NCBI GenBank assembly: GCA_903632075.3
Contig: CAHIKZ030001202.1
Coordinates: 3,921,001 to 3,985,000, forward strand
From: Acanthosepion pharaonis
Taxonomy: Eukaryota > Mollusca > Cephalopoda > Sepiida > Sepiidae
Direction: 5' to 3'
Length of the DNA: 64,000 nt
A program made the translations under genes and the position numbers. The notes below the pieces were generated by a model. It was not told the origin of the DNA. It searched no databases and worked only from the letters and a program-made list of their open reading frames with translations. The first letter of the stretch is position 1. Each line of letters opens with the position of its first letter. Positions 21,406 through 32,079 of the stretch are shown piece by piece.

Positions 21406-22383
21406 TAAAAAATTACGCCATTTAATGCTTCAAGGGATAAATGTCTTTATAAGAACAATGTTTGCATTTTTAGCTATTTTATTTTGTGACACCTAATTAC
21501 CGAGACAAATTCTTATCATATAAGGTTTGCACTGTATTGAGAATCAACCAATCCGTCATATTTTCAGACAATTATTATACGAGACATTTTTTGTTTGTAA
21601 TATTTTTATCAATTTTTTCAAAATTAGATTTTGCCTTCTGATTTTAATATATTTATATGTTATTAAAAATACACCCACTTCATTTTTCTCTTTGAATTAA
21701 TGTCTAGTTTTTTCACTATCAGCATTTTTGGGTAATTAAAGAACAGATATTATACGCTTTTCACGTCAATTAACATTAATGACATTCAATTCTAATGGTT
21801 AATAACAGTTTCCTTTTAGAACAGATTTACAACTTCTATTATTAAAATATTTACTACATATACAAATAGCTGTCGTAGCTTAAAAAAATAAAAACAAAAC
21901 AATATTTACTGACACGAAACCAGGAAAACAACAAGATCACATTAATTATAATTCATGAATGAATTTTCTTTAACTAACATATAAATAAATGTGATATGGG
22001 AGCTATTACGAAAAAAAGAAAGAAAGAAAGAAAGAAAGAAATGAGAGTACGTCTTCAGCAGTGAGGGGAAATAAGAGGCGTCGCTGAATCTAGTCAGTCA
22101 TGATAACCAACAACCGCTAGTATATTAATTTTAATTTTAAGATTCCAAATTATACAATCGGGATTGTCTCATATGGCCTATAGGATTAAAACTTTATTTC
22201 GTGTACATGATAACACATCAACAATCTGTTTTGAGTGTTACAGTTAAATAATTAAGTTACATATGGTCTGCTATTTACGTTAAACCCTTGAAAAAAAAAA
22301 TCAAAAGAAGAATCTCTGTTACCTTTCGGTGTCTTTTCTGTAAATGCTTTTATGGTAATCGTTTGAGTGTGCTCTTCGCTATG

Positions 22384-22850
22384 TGTTGTGGTACGATCAA
22401 CCTAATTTACATGGTGGAGTACCGACCGAGATAAATATGGGTTGGTACCGGAAGACGAGGGAGAAGTAAGAAGAGATCCAATCGAGAGACTCTGCCCGGC
22501 TAGCTCAGTCGGTAGAGCACGAGACTCTTAATCTCAGGGTTTCCCCGCGTGAGTTCGGATCTCATCCTCGTCGCCATTGTTGAAGCTTGGATAAGCATGG
22601 AATAATAATAATACAACACAAAATGTACGTAAACAAAATGTATTGAAACAAGGAAAAGGTACACAATATTTACAGTTAGTTTTGGTATATTCTTGGGAAG
22701 ACTGTTCCTGCAGAATGGGTTGACTTAATCGCAGTCGGGCAGAGTCTCTCGATTGGATCTCTTCTTACTTCTCCCTCGTCTTCCGGTACCAACCCATATT
22801 TATCTCGGTCGGTACTCCACTATGTAAATTAGGTGGATCGTACCACAACA
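22384..22850. mobile_element. inverted-LTR element enclosing a tRNA chimera
   Basis: The termini are exact inverted repeats (TGTTGTGGTACGATC on each strand) and the element is flanked by CTATG at 22379-22383 and 22851-22855. The right part (22578-22850) is a full 273-bp LTR on the minus strand. The left part (22384-22498) is the first about 115 bp of the same LTR in the opposite sense. Between them lies an 83-nt tRNA sequence whose CCA end sits one base from the LTR, exactly where a PBS should be. There is no gag, pol or PPT. Clean duplication and exact U3 ends at both borders show that it integrated as a linear DNA with two U3 ends. I infer an aberrant reverse-transcription product that used the tRNA primer as template. 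Confidence 0.85.
22494..22576 (+). pseudogene. chimeric tRNA-Lys(CTT)/tRNA-Ser sequence
   Basis: The first about 46 nt (from GCCCGGCTAGCTCAGTCGGT to anticodon loop CTCTTAA and TCTCAGGG) are those of tRNA-Lys-CTT. The rest (GGGTTTCCCC variable arm, T arm TGAG-TTCGGAT-CTCA, end CCTCGTCG and CCA) is serine-type. The acceptor halves GCCCGGC and CCTCGTCG cannot pair, so this is not a working tRNA gene. The CCA is encoded, as expected for a reverse-transcribed mature tRNA. The two parts meet in a shared AGGGT. Confidence 0.8.
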
Positions 22851-23551
22851 CTATGGTACCTAGACCTTTCAATTTTAATCGCAGTAAAAGACTGGAGTGG
22901 AGATCCTATCAATTTACCGTTAAGCAGGCTAGATATAACCGTAAGTTCTTTTCCTACACTTCTTACTTGTGGAACTCCCTCCGGCTCCATACTTTCGAGC
23001 CGATTTTAATCAGCAAAAATTTAAATACAATGTTAATCCCAATTTACTCTTGCCAGACTGTACGTATATATCCACACTAAGCAAAAAATAACGGCATAGT
23101 TTTATCAACAAATATTCTGAAACAGTTCCAACTGGGAGGGAGTTGGATCGTACCTCCAAAGGGGCTAAGGATATATCCTGGTAAGTGAAAGTATCTATTC
23201 AAATCTAAACCATATGCACTCGAGACTGGGACAAAGACAACTTTTTTCAATCTTCTCGTTGTATTCTTCAAACCGTTCACATTGGTATAGGACTTAAAAG
23301 TGGAAATACATCTGGTATGAGATTTGGCGTTTTGAGCTGGAGTGATATCATACTTTTGAATGCAAAAGTATACTAACCAAGGCTAATCGAAATGATAGAA
23401 CAGAAACAAATTCCTCGGGTTATGGGTTGTTATTTAGGTTTCTCATTTCCTCGGCAGATTCCAGCCCGAAGAAATCTGCCTCTACTGAAAGGCTCATCTC
23501 GAATTGAATCTGCCCAAGAATATATATTCCGAATCAATTCCTAAAAGATTA

Positions 23552-23621
<70 letters not shown>
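23552..23621. repeat. (TA)n array
   Basis: About 70 bases of uninterrupted TA. Confidence 0.95.
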
Positions 23622-23623
<2 letters not shown>

Positions 23624-23919
23624 TTTGGTGTAAGAAAAACAGTGATGAATGCTAAATAAAAGGGCCTTTAAACATATATTAATAATTAACATACATAATA
23701 CCCAACGCCGACAGTACAATTCGGATTTTCATTCTTATATCAATCATTAGGTACTAATTTGTTTTTATTTTTTCAATACAGCACCTGAATATTACAAGTC
23801 TGTGTGAAACTATCGACGGTGGATATTATATATACTCACTAATATATACTTTTTAGCTGAGAAAGAAATATGTATGTCTGTAAAAGCATATAGGTGTATA
23901 TGTATATTTTATCATCTCT

Positions 23920-23977
23920 CTCTTTCTCTCCTCCCTCTTTCTGTCTCTGTCTCTCTGTATATCTATCTATCTATCTA

Positions 23978-24030
<53 letters not shown>
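23920..24030. repeat. (CT)n, (ATCT)n, (TA)n compound array
   Basis: CTCT-rich sequence passes through ATCT units (23960-23981) into about 50 bases of TA. Confidence 0.9.
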
Positions 24031-24032
<2 letters not shown>

Positions 24033-24161
24033 TACCAGAATAGCACAAATAGTAAAATATTTGTTAGAACGGAACACATAATAAAGTGCTCAATACAAAG
24101 TTGGAAGAACAGACTCGCAGAGCTGTTTAACATTTTAAAAGGATGAAAGCTGACCAGAGCA

Positions 24162-24207
24162 CACGACCGCGGTTTCGACCTCTGCGTTCTCCTGAGATGG
24201 TTTGTTC
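24162..24207 (-). ncRNA. possible degraded hammerhead-like motif
   Basis: The minus strand reads CTCAGGA, GAACGCAGAGGTC, GAAACC, GCGGTC. Only one core base differs from CUGANGA and an ACC/GGT stem III precedes GTC. Stem I pairing is poor. Confidence 0.3.
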
Positions 24208-24324
24208 AGCAAATCAAATACACGGAGCTCAACAACTTAAGCAGTTTCGAAACCGGAAGTAGTGGGAGAGAGAAAATTCTTGGACTTTTGCTATGTTTCT
24301 CCCTAAATACATGCCATCTATTAC

Positions 24325-24523
<199 letters not shown>

Positions 24524-24599
24524 GATGAAATATACTTTTCACGTATGCTATATATTTATGTAAAAATGTCCAAAATCCGAATAGAGACTGAAATCAGCA

Positions 24600-24650
24600 C
24601 CTAGAGACGACATTCTGTTTCATGCTTATACGGAGACTTCATGGTCAGAA
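24600..24650 (-). ncRNA. degraded hammerhead-like motif
   Basis: The minus strand keeps TAAGCAT, GAAA, stem III ACA-GAA-TGT and GTC, followed by GTCTCTAGG as in the 14.4-kb copy. The CUGANGA core is disrupted. Confidence 0.35.
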
Positions 24651-24880
24651 GATTGCATTTTATGTATTAAAAAGACTGTCGTTACTAGGTGTTCACCTCA
24701 ACGTCCACGTTTATGTTTACATACAATCTATCCCTGGTAATTTAACCCATAAGTATAGTATACCATAAAACTATTTTGATTATTATATAGATATATAATA
24801 TATTTTCTCTTTATATCTTATTTTTATAGATACAAATATTTTAGTAAATGCTCAGTTCATAATAAAGTGTATTATCTACG

Positions 24881-25001
24881 TTTATTGGTTTGAATGTCCG
24901 TGAAATTTCATAGATAATATGTGTCCTCCGACAAGAATCGAATTCCATTCTACACTAAACCGTCCTATAACCTGACGTGCTATACCATTTAGTTAGAGAG
25001 G
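24881..25001 (-). mobile_element. SINE family C copy 1
   Basis: The minus strand has an A-box-like AACTAAATGGTATAG, a B-box-like GAATTCGATTC and the body GTCGGAGGACACATATTATC .. GAAATTTCACGGACATTC. The body is shared with 25168-25219, 25331-25520 and 55715-55800. Confidence 0.6.
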
Positions 25002-25167
25002 AAGCTTCGGGTTTGGAAAGTCAAATTACAGTTTTTAAACAACAAATTTCCCATTGATTTTTTCTGAACGATCATATCTGCTCGTAGCGTATCGTAACTT
25101 AAACAAATGGTATCATATATTATATTCATTCCAACAATTATTTTAATATATTTTTGTTTTATATGTT

Positions 25168-25215
25168 ATTTACCGGCCTGAATGTCCTAGAAATTTCATA
25201 GAAAATACGTGTCCT

Positions 25216-25219
<4 letters not shown>
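25168..25219 (-). mobile_element. SINE family C copy 2, fragment
   Basis: The minus strand has GCGGAGGACACGTATTTTCT and AGGACATTCAGGCCGGTAAA. It is cut by the adjoining TA array. Confidence 0.55.

Positions 25220-25278
<59 letters not shown>
25219..25278. repeat. (TA)n array
   Basis: About 58 bases of TA truncating the SINE fragment. Confidence 0.95.
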
Positions 25279-25281
<3 letters not shown>

Positions 25282-25330
25282 ACACACGTTATTTTTAGTG
25301 GATACCAGCATTTGAAATGACGCCTTGTTT

Positions 25331-25520
25331 TTTAACCAATGTATATTACTTTGATCGGCCTGCGCACTCAAAAAAATCGTAAGACAATGCCCTCCGACAT
25401 GGTTTGAATCAGAAATCATTTTGTAGGAAAACCCTACGACTGATATGGCGTGGATTAAACCTTGCGGTCGCGGAGAGAGCTGTCTAAAGCGTGCTGTATC
25501 CGACAGTGGCTTTTCTTTAC
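25331..25520 (-). mobile_element. SINE family C copy 3
   Basis: The minus strand has a tRNA-like stretch (ATATCAGTCGTAGGGTTTTC .. GATTCAAACC) followed by GTCGGAGGGCATTG and GAGTGCGCAGGCCGATCAAA. It is matched by the copy at 55.7 kb. Confidence 0.55.
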
Positions 25521-25559
25521 CTCCTGAGGATTGTGCGTGTAACTTTCTCACTGTTACAA

Positions 25560-26339
25560 GAATATTACATTAAACGGAGATGGGAAAATTGTGTAATATT
25601 CCTATGACGCTTTTAAAAGATTATTTGAGATACATAACATCAAGATTTTTTTTAAGTTTTTAGTTTTAGATAAATTGATTACAATTCCCTATTTGTCTTG
25701 TACTTGTAAAATATTACAAACTTATACATATTTCTTGAAGCTTTAATTTTAGTTTAAATTACAAGCTAATAGATTGAATATAATATTTCGAATAAGCGGA
25801 ATATATTGCTGTTCTTTTTTAAACGAATTTAAATATATTGGAATTATTTTTAAATCGCTAAAAATGGTTAAAAAATCTCAAAGCACAATGTAATTCTCTT
25901 TTTAAAAAAATATTTCAGAAATAAAATTTTCTTACTTCTTATTTAGAGGAGGATTAGCTGATTTAAAGTTTAATTAATCTGATTTAAAACAAATATTACT
26001 TTTCGTTTAAAATGTCCAAGAAAAACATTTTCTAATGTGGGGTTGAGTGTTTTTTTATGAGATTTTCAATGTTTAGGATTTTTCGAAGTGGTGCAATTAC
26101 TGCAAAAATTTACTTCGAGAATATCATGTGAGCGGTTATTTCTATATTTTTAACTACTCAGTAATCGTTAAAATTTAGAAAAATATTCCATGAAATCTAA
26201 TATTTTACTGAATTTTTTGTTAATTTTCGTTATCTCCAAAGTCACAAAAGTCGCCAATCTTACAATGATAATTTTTTTAATAGAAATTTGAAACCTCGTA
26301 ATATTGTCTTCATATTGTTTGTTGACATAATTTGTATTT
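25560..26339. other. noncoding AT-rich DNA
   Basis: No repeat family or coding region recognised. Confidence 0.5.
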
Positions 26340-26690
26340 ACTCAACCCCCACCACGCGGTCAGGTCAGGTTGAGACACAAGGTTGGTTTAATGTGGGGAG
26401 ACTGAATGCATACATTCAGTTAGGAACAAAAATTTCCCGAGCCCCCCACAATCGTCGATTGCGTTAGTCTCGGTGCGAGTCCTGATCCCTCTCTCTGGTG
26501 CAATGAGAGGTGCAGCGTCGGGAAGCTTTTTCCCAGGGATGGCCACGTCTTCTTATATTTGTCCTCAGTTGCGAATCTGTCCTTTGACGGAGTCGGCCCT
26601 GAGCACACTCTGCCCAAAGACGGAGACTTAATTGACGGATGAGGAATGATCGTGCTACAAACTACTCGAGAGCAATTTACACTCATTTTC
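26340..26690. other. GC-richer segment of unknown origin
   Basis: This 350-bp stretch is much less AT-rich than its neighbours. It contains GGTCAGGTCAGG and repeated TGACGGA motifs. An 88-codon minus-strand frame (26420-26686) has no family signature I know. It could be old transposon sequence. Confidence 0.35.
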
Positions 26691-26722
26691 GTTGATATAA
26701 TTGTATCCGTTTACATATAAGT

Positions 26723-26843
26723 ATAGTGATTTTCTAAGCGTAGCTTAGATATGACACAATGCCGAAAGTGTGGGTCACGCAGTGAGGATCGAACTGATTA
26801 TCAATCAGACAAGCTCTCTAACCATTACACCACTTCGAGGTGT

Positions 26844-26846
<3 letters not shown>
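26723..26846 (-). mobile_element. SINE family A copy
   Basis: The reverse complement gives ACACCTCGAAGTGGTGTAAT, GGTTAGAGAGCTTG, B box AGTTCGATCC and the tail CTAAGCTACGCTTAGAAAAT. Its head abuts the TA/GT array. Confidence 0.8.

Positions 26847-26936
<90 letters not shown>
26847..26936. repeat. (TA)n then (GT)n array
   Basis: About 33 bases of TA followed by about 55 bases of GT. Confidence 0.95.
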
Positions 26937-26939
<3 letters not shown>

Positions 26940-27162
26940 AAATATATAGAAAATAGGAAGGAACTGGTTAGGTAAATAATTCAAAGTCCCTTAGTATTTT
27001 AGTTATTATTTTTAAAAAAAGTGCTCGATACAAAAGTAGAGCATAAATATAATTATTTATTTAAAATATGATTCCAAATCGCGACATAAAAGTCCCATGT
27101 TCAAAACAAGAGCCGAAAACTTCAATATAATTATTTAAATTAAATTGAGTTAAAATAAGCTC

Positions 27163-27219
27163 TGTTCCATCTTCAAGCGAAATTTGATTCCCAAAAAAAT
27201 TTCGCTTGAAGATGGAACA
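27163..27219. repeat. 22-bp inverted repeat hairpin
   Basis: The arms 27163-27184 and 27198-27219 (TGTTCCATCTTCAAGCGAAA and complement) are exact, with a 13-base loop, shortly before a TA array. Confidence 0.9.
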
Positions 27220-27229
27220 AATTTTATTC

Positions 27230-27236
<7 letters not shown>

Positions 27237-27297
<61 letters not shown>
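27237..27297. repeat. (TA)n array
   Basis: About 60 bases of TA. Confidence 0.95.
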
Positions 27298-27300
<3 letters not shown>

Positions 27301-27467
27301 GACTCTGATGAAATAAATTATTATAATGTTACCTTAAAGTGGTCTGTTTTTCTTTTAAATATTAGCTCTGGATTTACATTGAGCTCTCAGGATTTTATCC
27401 TACTTGGGATTACCTATACGGATTACCAAGTTCTTCATAACTTATATATATATATATATATATATAA

Positions 27468-27501
27468 ATGGGACACCTCAAAGTGGTGTAATGGTTAGAG
27501 A
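27468..27501 (+). mobile_element. SINE family A, 5' end only
   Basis: GGGACACCTCAAAGTGGTGT AATGGTTAGAGAG between TA arrays (27443-27466 and 27505-27560) is the first about 33 bp of family A. Confidence 0.6.
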
Positions 27502-27523
27502 GTTTATATATATATATATAGAG

Positions 27524-27560
<37 letters not shown>

Positions 27561-27562
<2 letters not shown>

Positions 27563-29225
27563 CACATATAATGTTTTTTTATGCATGTGTTTCTCTGTAT
27601 ATGTTTTATATGTGTTTATACATATAAAATAATAATACTTTGTATAATACTTTATATAAGTCTACCTACCTACAACATGTTGTATCGATAACTTAAATCG
27701 ATTTATTCTGCAAGCGTAACAAAAAAAGCCCATTGCTGCACCTCCGTTTTATTAATGAAATGACTTGACTCTACCATCTACTTTTTTCTGAACATTGCCC
27801 GTATGCAGACATTGATGGATGAAGATTGAATAAGAATAGCATTTTTACACTTGATGGTCATACAAATAACCAATAGCAAAATGCTGCCAGTCAATTCTTT
27901 GGCTTCTCAGACTTTATGAATTTGGCTGAAAAATATGTTTCTGCATGCATTCTCTCAAGACCACGTCGTCATATACGAAGACAACGCGTGATATAAATAT
28001 ATTATCTTTCGAAAAATATATTGATTAAAAGAAAAATTCTTTTTTGAAGATAAATCATATTTTCATTACAAAAATCTCCGTCTTCGAGAAATTGGAAATC
28101 GCCAATATATATCTATATATATTTTACTTTTGAAACTAGAAAGCTAAAAAACGCGATACCTTATGAGCAATCATTGTTCTTGAACAAAAGTAATCCTAAA
28201 AACCGAATGTATTTGCTAAAATTACAAACACATATTGTAATATTACAAGTAAATGATTTTAATATTCCATTGCACCTATGATATTGCACTGACTGCCATG
28301 CGGGAATGAGTGACATCAGCGAATTTTTAAGGTTGTGTCCATGGAAATACCACCATAACCTTGGTATTTGAGGTCAGGTCAGAGGTTAACCACCTGCAAG
28401 TAGCTGCAAATGTGGATTCCTACTGATTGTAAATATCAAGAGGCAAAGAGAGAGAGAGAGAGAGAGGATGAGAGAGAGAGAGGAAGAATGAGAGAGAGAG
28501 AAAAAGAGAGATTGTAATTGAGCATCATTTTGATTGCTTGGAGGTCGTGTGGAATGCTCAGTCGGATGACGGTTAGAAAGACATCTTTTTTTATATGGTC
28601 TTTACCCACAGGAAGCCGTATGGAAAAGACATGCCTCGTTTCTCAACTAGGTAGACGCTTAATCGTCAGCGCACAATGGGTCATGTGAACTCAACATACA
28701 ATTGTTGTTAACTTTAGCAAATCGAAAAGAAACGTTTCTCCAATATAAGCCACTCTAAATATACAATAGGTCTTTACAGACACCGTTTATACACACCAGA
28801 ATTTAACTCTATTTATATCCTTCCGGTTTAACTTTGCTCAAACAATAAAATGATGTTTTTATATGCGCGATATCGCATGCAATTTAATTCCTATATTTCT
28901 TGTCTCACACATAACTATCCACGTCAGTGGCGAGATAGCTCTCTATCTCGAAAAGTACCAGGGAAACGTCCTGAAAACAAAGGAAGAAGAAGAACACACA
29001 ACCCACAATCAGCCTACCGAACTTCATTATAATACTTGCAGAAATGTCTTTCTCATGAGTACCAGCTTTCATTGAAGTTAATTTTAATACTAGATTTTTT
29101 TATTTTTGTATCGTCCATTGTTTTCATTGTTCTATGAAATTCTAATACTGTACGAGATATCTGCAAAATACCAACAATTTTCACAGGTCATAATACTCTC
29201 CTGAGTTGCAACTGATTTTTTGTTT
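27561..29225. other. noncoding, nothing assigned
   Basis: A (GA)n-rich patch lies at 28446-28510. No recognised gene. Confidence 0.45.
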
Positions 29226-30165
29226 AAATCGGTATCACCCCATGCAAGGCAGTAAAGCCACTAAGACACAAGAGGTTACTGGGAGTGAAAGGATTAGGAG
29301 CAGAAACATTAATAATGAAGTGAAAGAGAAAAGAGATCACAGTAGATAATGCCTGAGATTGTATTTAAATTTTTGCAGATTAATATTGGCTGGAAAGCAT
29401 GGAGCCGGAAGCGAGTTCCGCCAGCGAAAAGTGCGGGAAAAGTATAGAATTTACGGCTACATTTCGCCAACTCAACTGTCAACTGATGATACCCCAAAGC
29501 CATAAAGTCTACCTACCATAAGGAAGAGCGATATTTATTTCTGCTATGTACAGAAAATGTGCGCCAAAATGGGGAATATGGGAAAAGGACGATCTTCTTC
29601 TGTCTTAACTTTAAACTTAGCTACAAACACTGACCCAAACATACAATATTCCTTACACAAAAACAACGCATTCTTACTTACCTTTCTCACAATATCCAAC
29701 ATATTGTCACATTGTCTTTATGAAAATTCTAACTAGTGTCCATATGTACAATCCGTTGTCTGTGGTGGAGGGGAAGAAAACAACAATTTATAAACTAAAC
29801 CCAATGTGTATTTACAATATGAAAAAATAAACTATTTACAAGAAACCAAACAAAATAATCTTAGTAATAACACGCCATACCCCCCCCCACACACAGAATC
29901 CTTATTGTGGCATCAACATCCGTTAACTGGACGAAATCAGTGCGGGACTATAATAATATAAAACATAAGGAAGAGATGATCCTAACAATTACCACGAAAG
30001 TATTTATAGAAAAGACACAGGGAGGCAACCTTACGGCAGGTAGGAATGTGACAAGCCGAGCTGCCAGATCAGGGCCGAAAATATTGATGATTCTTCTTTG
30101 GATTTTATCAAGGAGCTCAAGGTAAATAGCAGGTGCACCGGACTATATGTGGCAAAATTATTCTA
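29226..30165 (-). mobile_element. Jockey-like LINE tail (copy 6), interrupted
   Basis: The minus-strand LINE tail runs from the common 3' terminus (29226) to 29528 and resumes at 29964 with ATTACCACGAAAGTATTTAT and GGATTTTATCAAGGAGCTC. The break is a 435-bp insertion bounded by a 12-bp duplication. The 35.8-kb copy gives the uninterrupted order. Confidence 0.75.
29529..29963. mobile_element. 435-bp insertion with 12-bp target duplication
   Basis: CATAAGGAAGAG occurs at 29517-29528 and 29964-29975 around the insert, and the insert ends ATAATAATATAAAA on the plus strand. A long duplication and an A-rich end suggest LINE-mediated retroposition. The content (a C9 tract, TGTCTGTGGTGGAGGGG, no tRNA boxes that I can see) is not one of the SINE families here. 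Confidence 0.65.
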
Positions 30166-30354
30166 AGTGTTCATTTGAATAATACATAATACCTACGAAC
30201 ACCCGATTTATACATTCAACGTTCTTATTTGAATATTTATTCGTTAATTGATTTTTTATGGCTAATCAAACTGTTACAGGTTATTTAAAACTAGAAAATA
30301 TTTTTAGATTCTTTGGAGATAATAATGAGTTACTGATTCAAATTATAATAATTA

Positions 30355-30585
30355 ACACATACCTGGTGGATATGTGTACGTAAGTGAATATAAAGAACTT
30401 GAATAAGAATTTGAACTTGGCTCACCAATTTCCAAATCAGATTCATTATCCATTACGTCACCCGCACATCCAATCTTGAAATACTTGATATTCCCAGACG
30501 GTTACTAGGTACTGACCAGGCTTGACTTTGCTTACCTTCGGTGATCGTACGAGAACTGGGGTTCCACTCTGATATGGCCGTAAGC
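30355..30585 (-). mobile_element. composite 5S rRNA-tRNA SINE, second copy
   Basis: On the minus strand, 30585 to about 30478 follows 5S rRNA (GCTTACGGCCATATCA, GTTCTCGTACGATCACCGAA, GTAAGCAAAGTC, CTGGGAATA), with a short deletion in the C-box region. GGATGTGCGG then joins the tRNA-like head GTAATGGATAATGAATCTGA .. AAGTTCAAATTC and the body CACTTACGTA .. GGTATG. The same order is seen at 9459-9735. Confidence 0.8.
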
Positions 30586-31376
30586 CTGCTTGGTTGAATA
30601 AACTGAAAGTTCAGTTTGGAATTAAAAAAAATTGACATGATTTATCTTTATTCAAGACAACAAAGGAATCATTTCTTTGTGTATTAATGCAAAAAAAATA
30701 AAAGGAACAGACGTTGATATAATGCAGACGAAAGCAATTTTCTCAAGATTATATTTCCCTGCATAGATATAGAAAGAGAACGGGTGGAAATGAGAATTCA
30801 GTTCTGAGGTCATTTCACACAAGGTGAAGAAAAAAAAGAAAAACTAATAATTGTCTGAAATAACGACCTTGTGCAGCTGTCAAAAAGTAACATTTAACAT
30901 GTTACCGGCTGTGTATTGTCAAGACGGTCTCGTATATCCTACAATGATTACTCGCGTGGCTAATAACTTTATAAAAAGATGAAGAAATAAAGCATTGTTT
31001 TATCAGGTTTGTTAGAAAACCAGTTTTTTTTCTTTCTCCTCATGACATGTAAAGAATCAGGATCGTTTCAAAGATACATCTGGTCGGCACATATAAGTAC
31101 AAATAGAGAAGACTGAAATGTAGAAACTTAAGATTTTGTGCATAAGATATAATGAAATGAGAATACATTAAATAACCTTTTTTGACTGCCATCAACATGG
31201 CTGATGCTAACCTCCTAGAGAGCAACTCTTAGTGGCTTCTCGGCCTCACGACTTTCATTGACATGAAGTGGAACGATTATATCGAATCAATTGCTACGTC
31301 TGCCGCAAGGAAAGCCGTTATAGTGTTGAATCTTCCACAACAGCCAGTTAACCCCTGCTAGGAAATGCATTATTCC

Positions 31377-31755
31377 TGTTGTGACCTTCACCACCACCAT
31401 CTTACAAAATATATAACAAGCATTCATTGGTTAATCACCTTCAATCTGGCTTGCTGATTGGTCAGTTTCGACCAATCAAATCGCCCCCACGCGACAGATC
31501 TATTTTGGCGCCAACCCTGTCGGAGCCTGTCACGTATTACAACACAATTATAAAAACCAAGCCCGAGTGTTTCTCTCTCTCTCTTCAACTTCTCTCGACT
31601 CGCTCGTTCTCTTCGTCATTCGTGTGTCTCAACTCCGCTGCCAAAATGTGACTTTTAAAGAACTCCCGTCTGGACTTATTCAGTCAGACGTAAAAGAATT
31701 TACAACAATTCATGCAAGTATACTTCTGAACTTTTACCAACTTGTACAATACACA
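31377..31755 (+). mobile_element. solo LTR
   Basis: The 379-bp unit starts TGTTGTGACC, ends ACACA, and is flanked by ATTCC at 31372-31376 and 31756-31760. It contains three CCAAT-type boxes (CATTGG, GATTGG, CCAATC, 31429-31480) and a TATA box (TTATAAAAACC, about 31549) followed by a CT-rich leader. TGTTGTG is also the start of the two other LTR types in the window. No internal region remains, so it is a recombination product. Confidence 0.75.
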
Positions 31756-32079
31756 ATTCCAAATATGCAACAACTCATTCTTCTACAGTTTAATAATCAA
31801 CTTCTTCTTTATTAGCTTAGGTACAAATATTACCTAGTCTAAGAGACACAACTCTGTCTAACCTTTTCAGTTCACATGCATGTACATCAAATACTTAATA
31901 AATTCAATTGTTATGTTTTTTAAATCATTACATTCTGTTTTGTATTTTATACTATGTGCTATTTACGTCAAATATAAATTGCATTGCGTCCACGCATTGT
32001 CCTTAATCCCACCTTTCCTAGTCAAAGTTAAATGTATGTAGTACACACCCTTACATAATAGTGACAATAGTATGTCATG

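Larger units (their letters stand above)
22305..23065 (+). mobile_element. Jockey-like LINE tail (copy 5), interrupted
   Basis: The coding text runs to LFCKCFYGN..VLFAM before 22383. It resumes after 22855 with VPRPFNFNRSKRLEWRS and RKFFSYTSYLWNSL. Removing 22384-22855 restores alignment with the uninterrupted copy at 47.1-47.25 kb, which reads CTCTTCGCTATT at the target. Confidence 0.8.

Noticed and set aside
22494..22576. functional tRNA-Lys gene
   Set aside because: Only the 5' half is lysine tRNA. The acceptor strands do not pair and the 3' half is serine-type with an encoded CCA.
30453..30638. 61-codon minus-strand frame
   Set aside because: It overlaps the 5S rRNA-derived head of a SINE.
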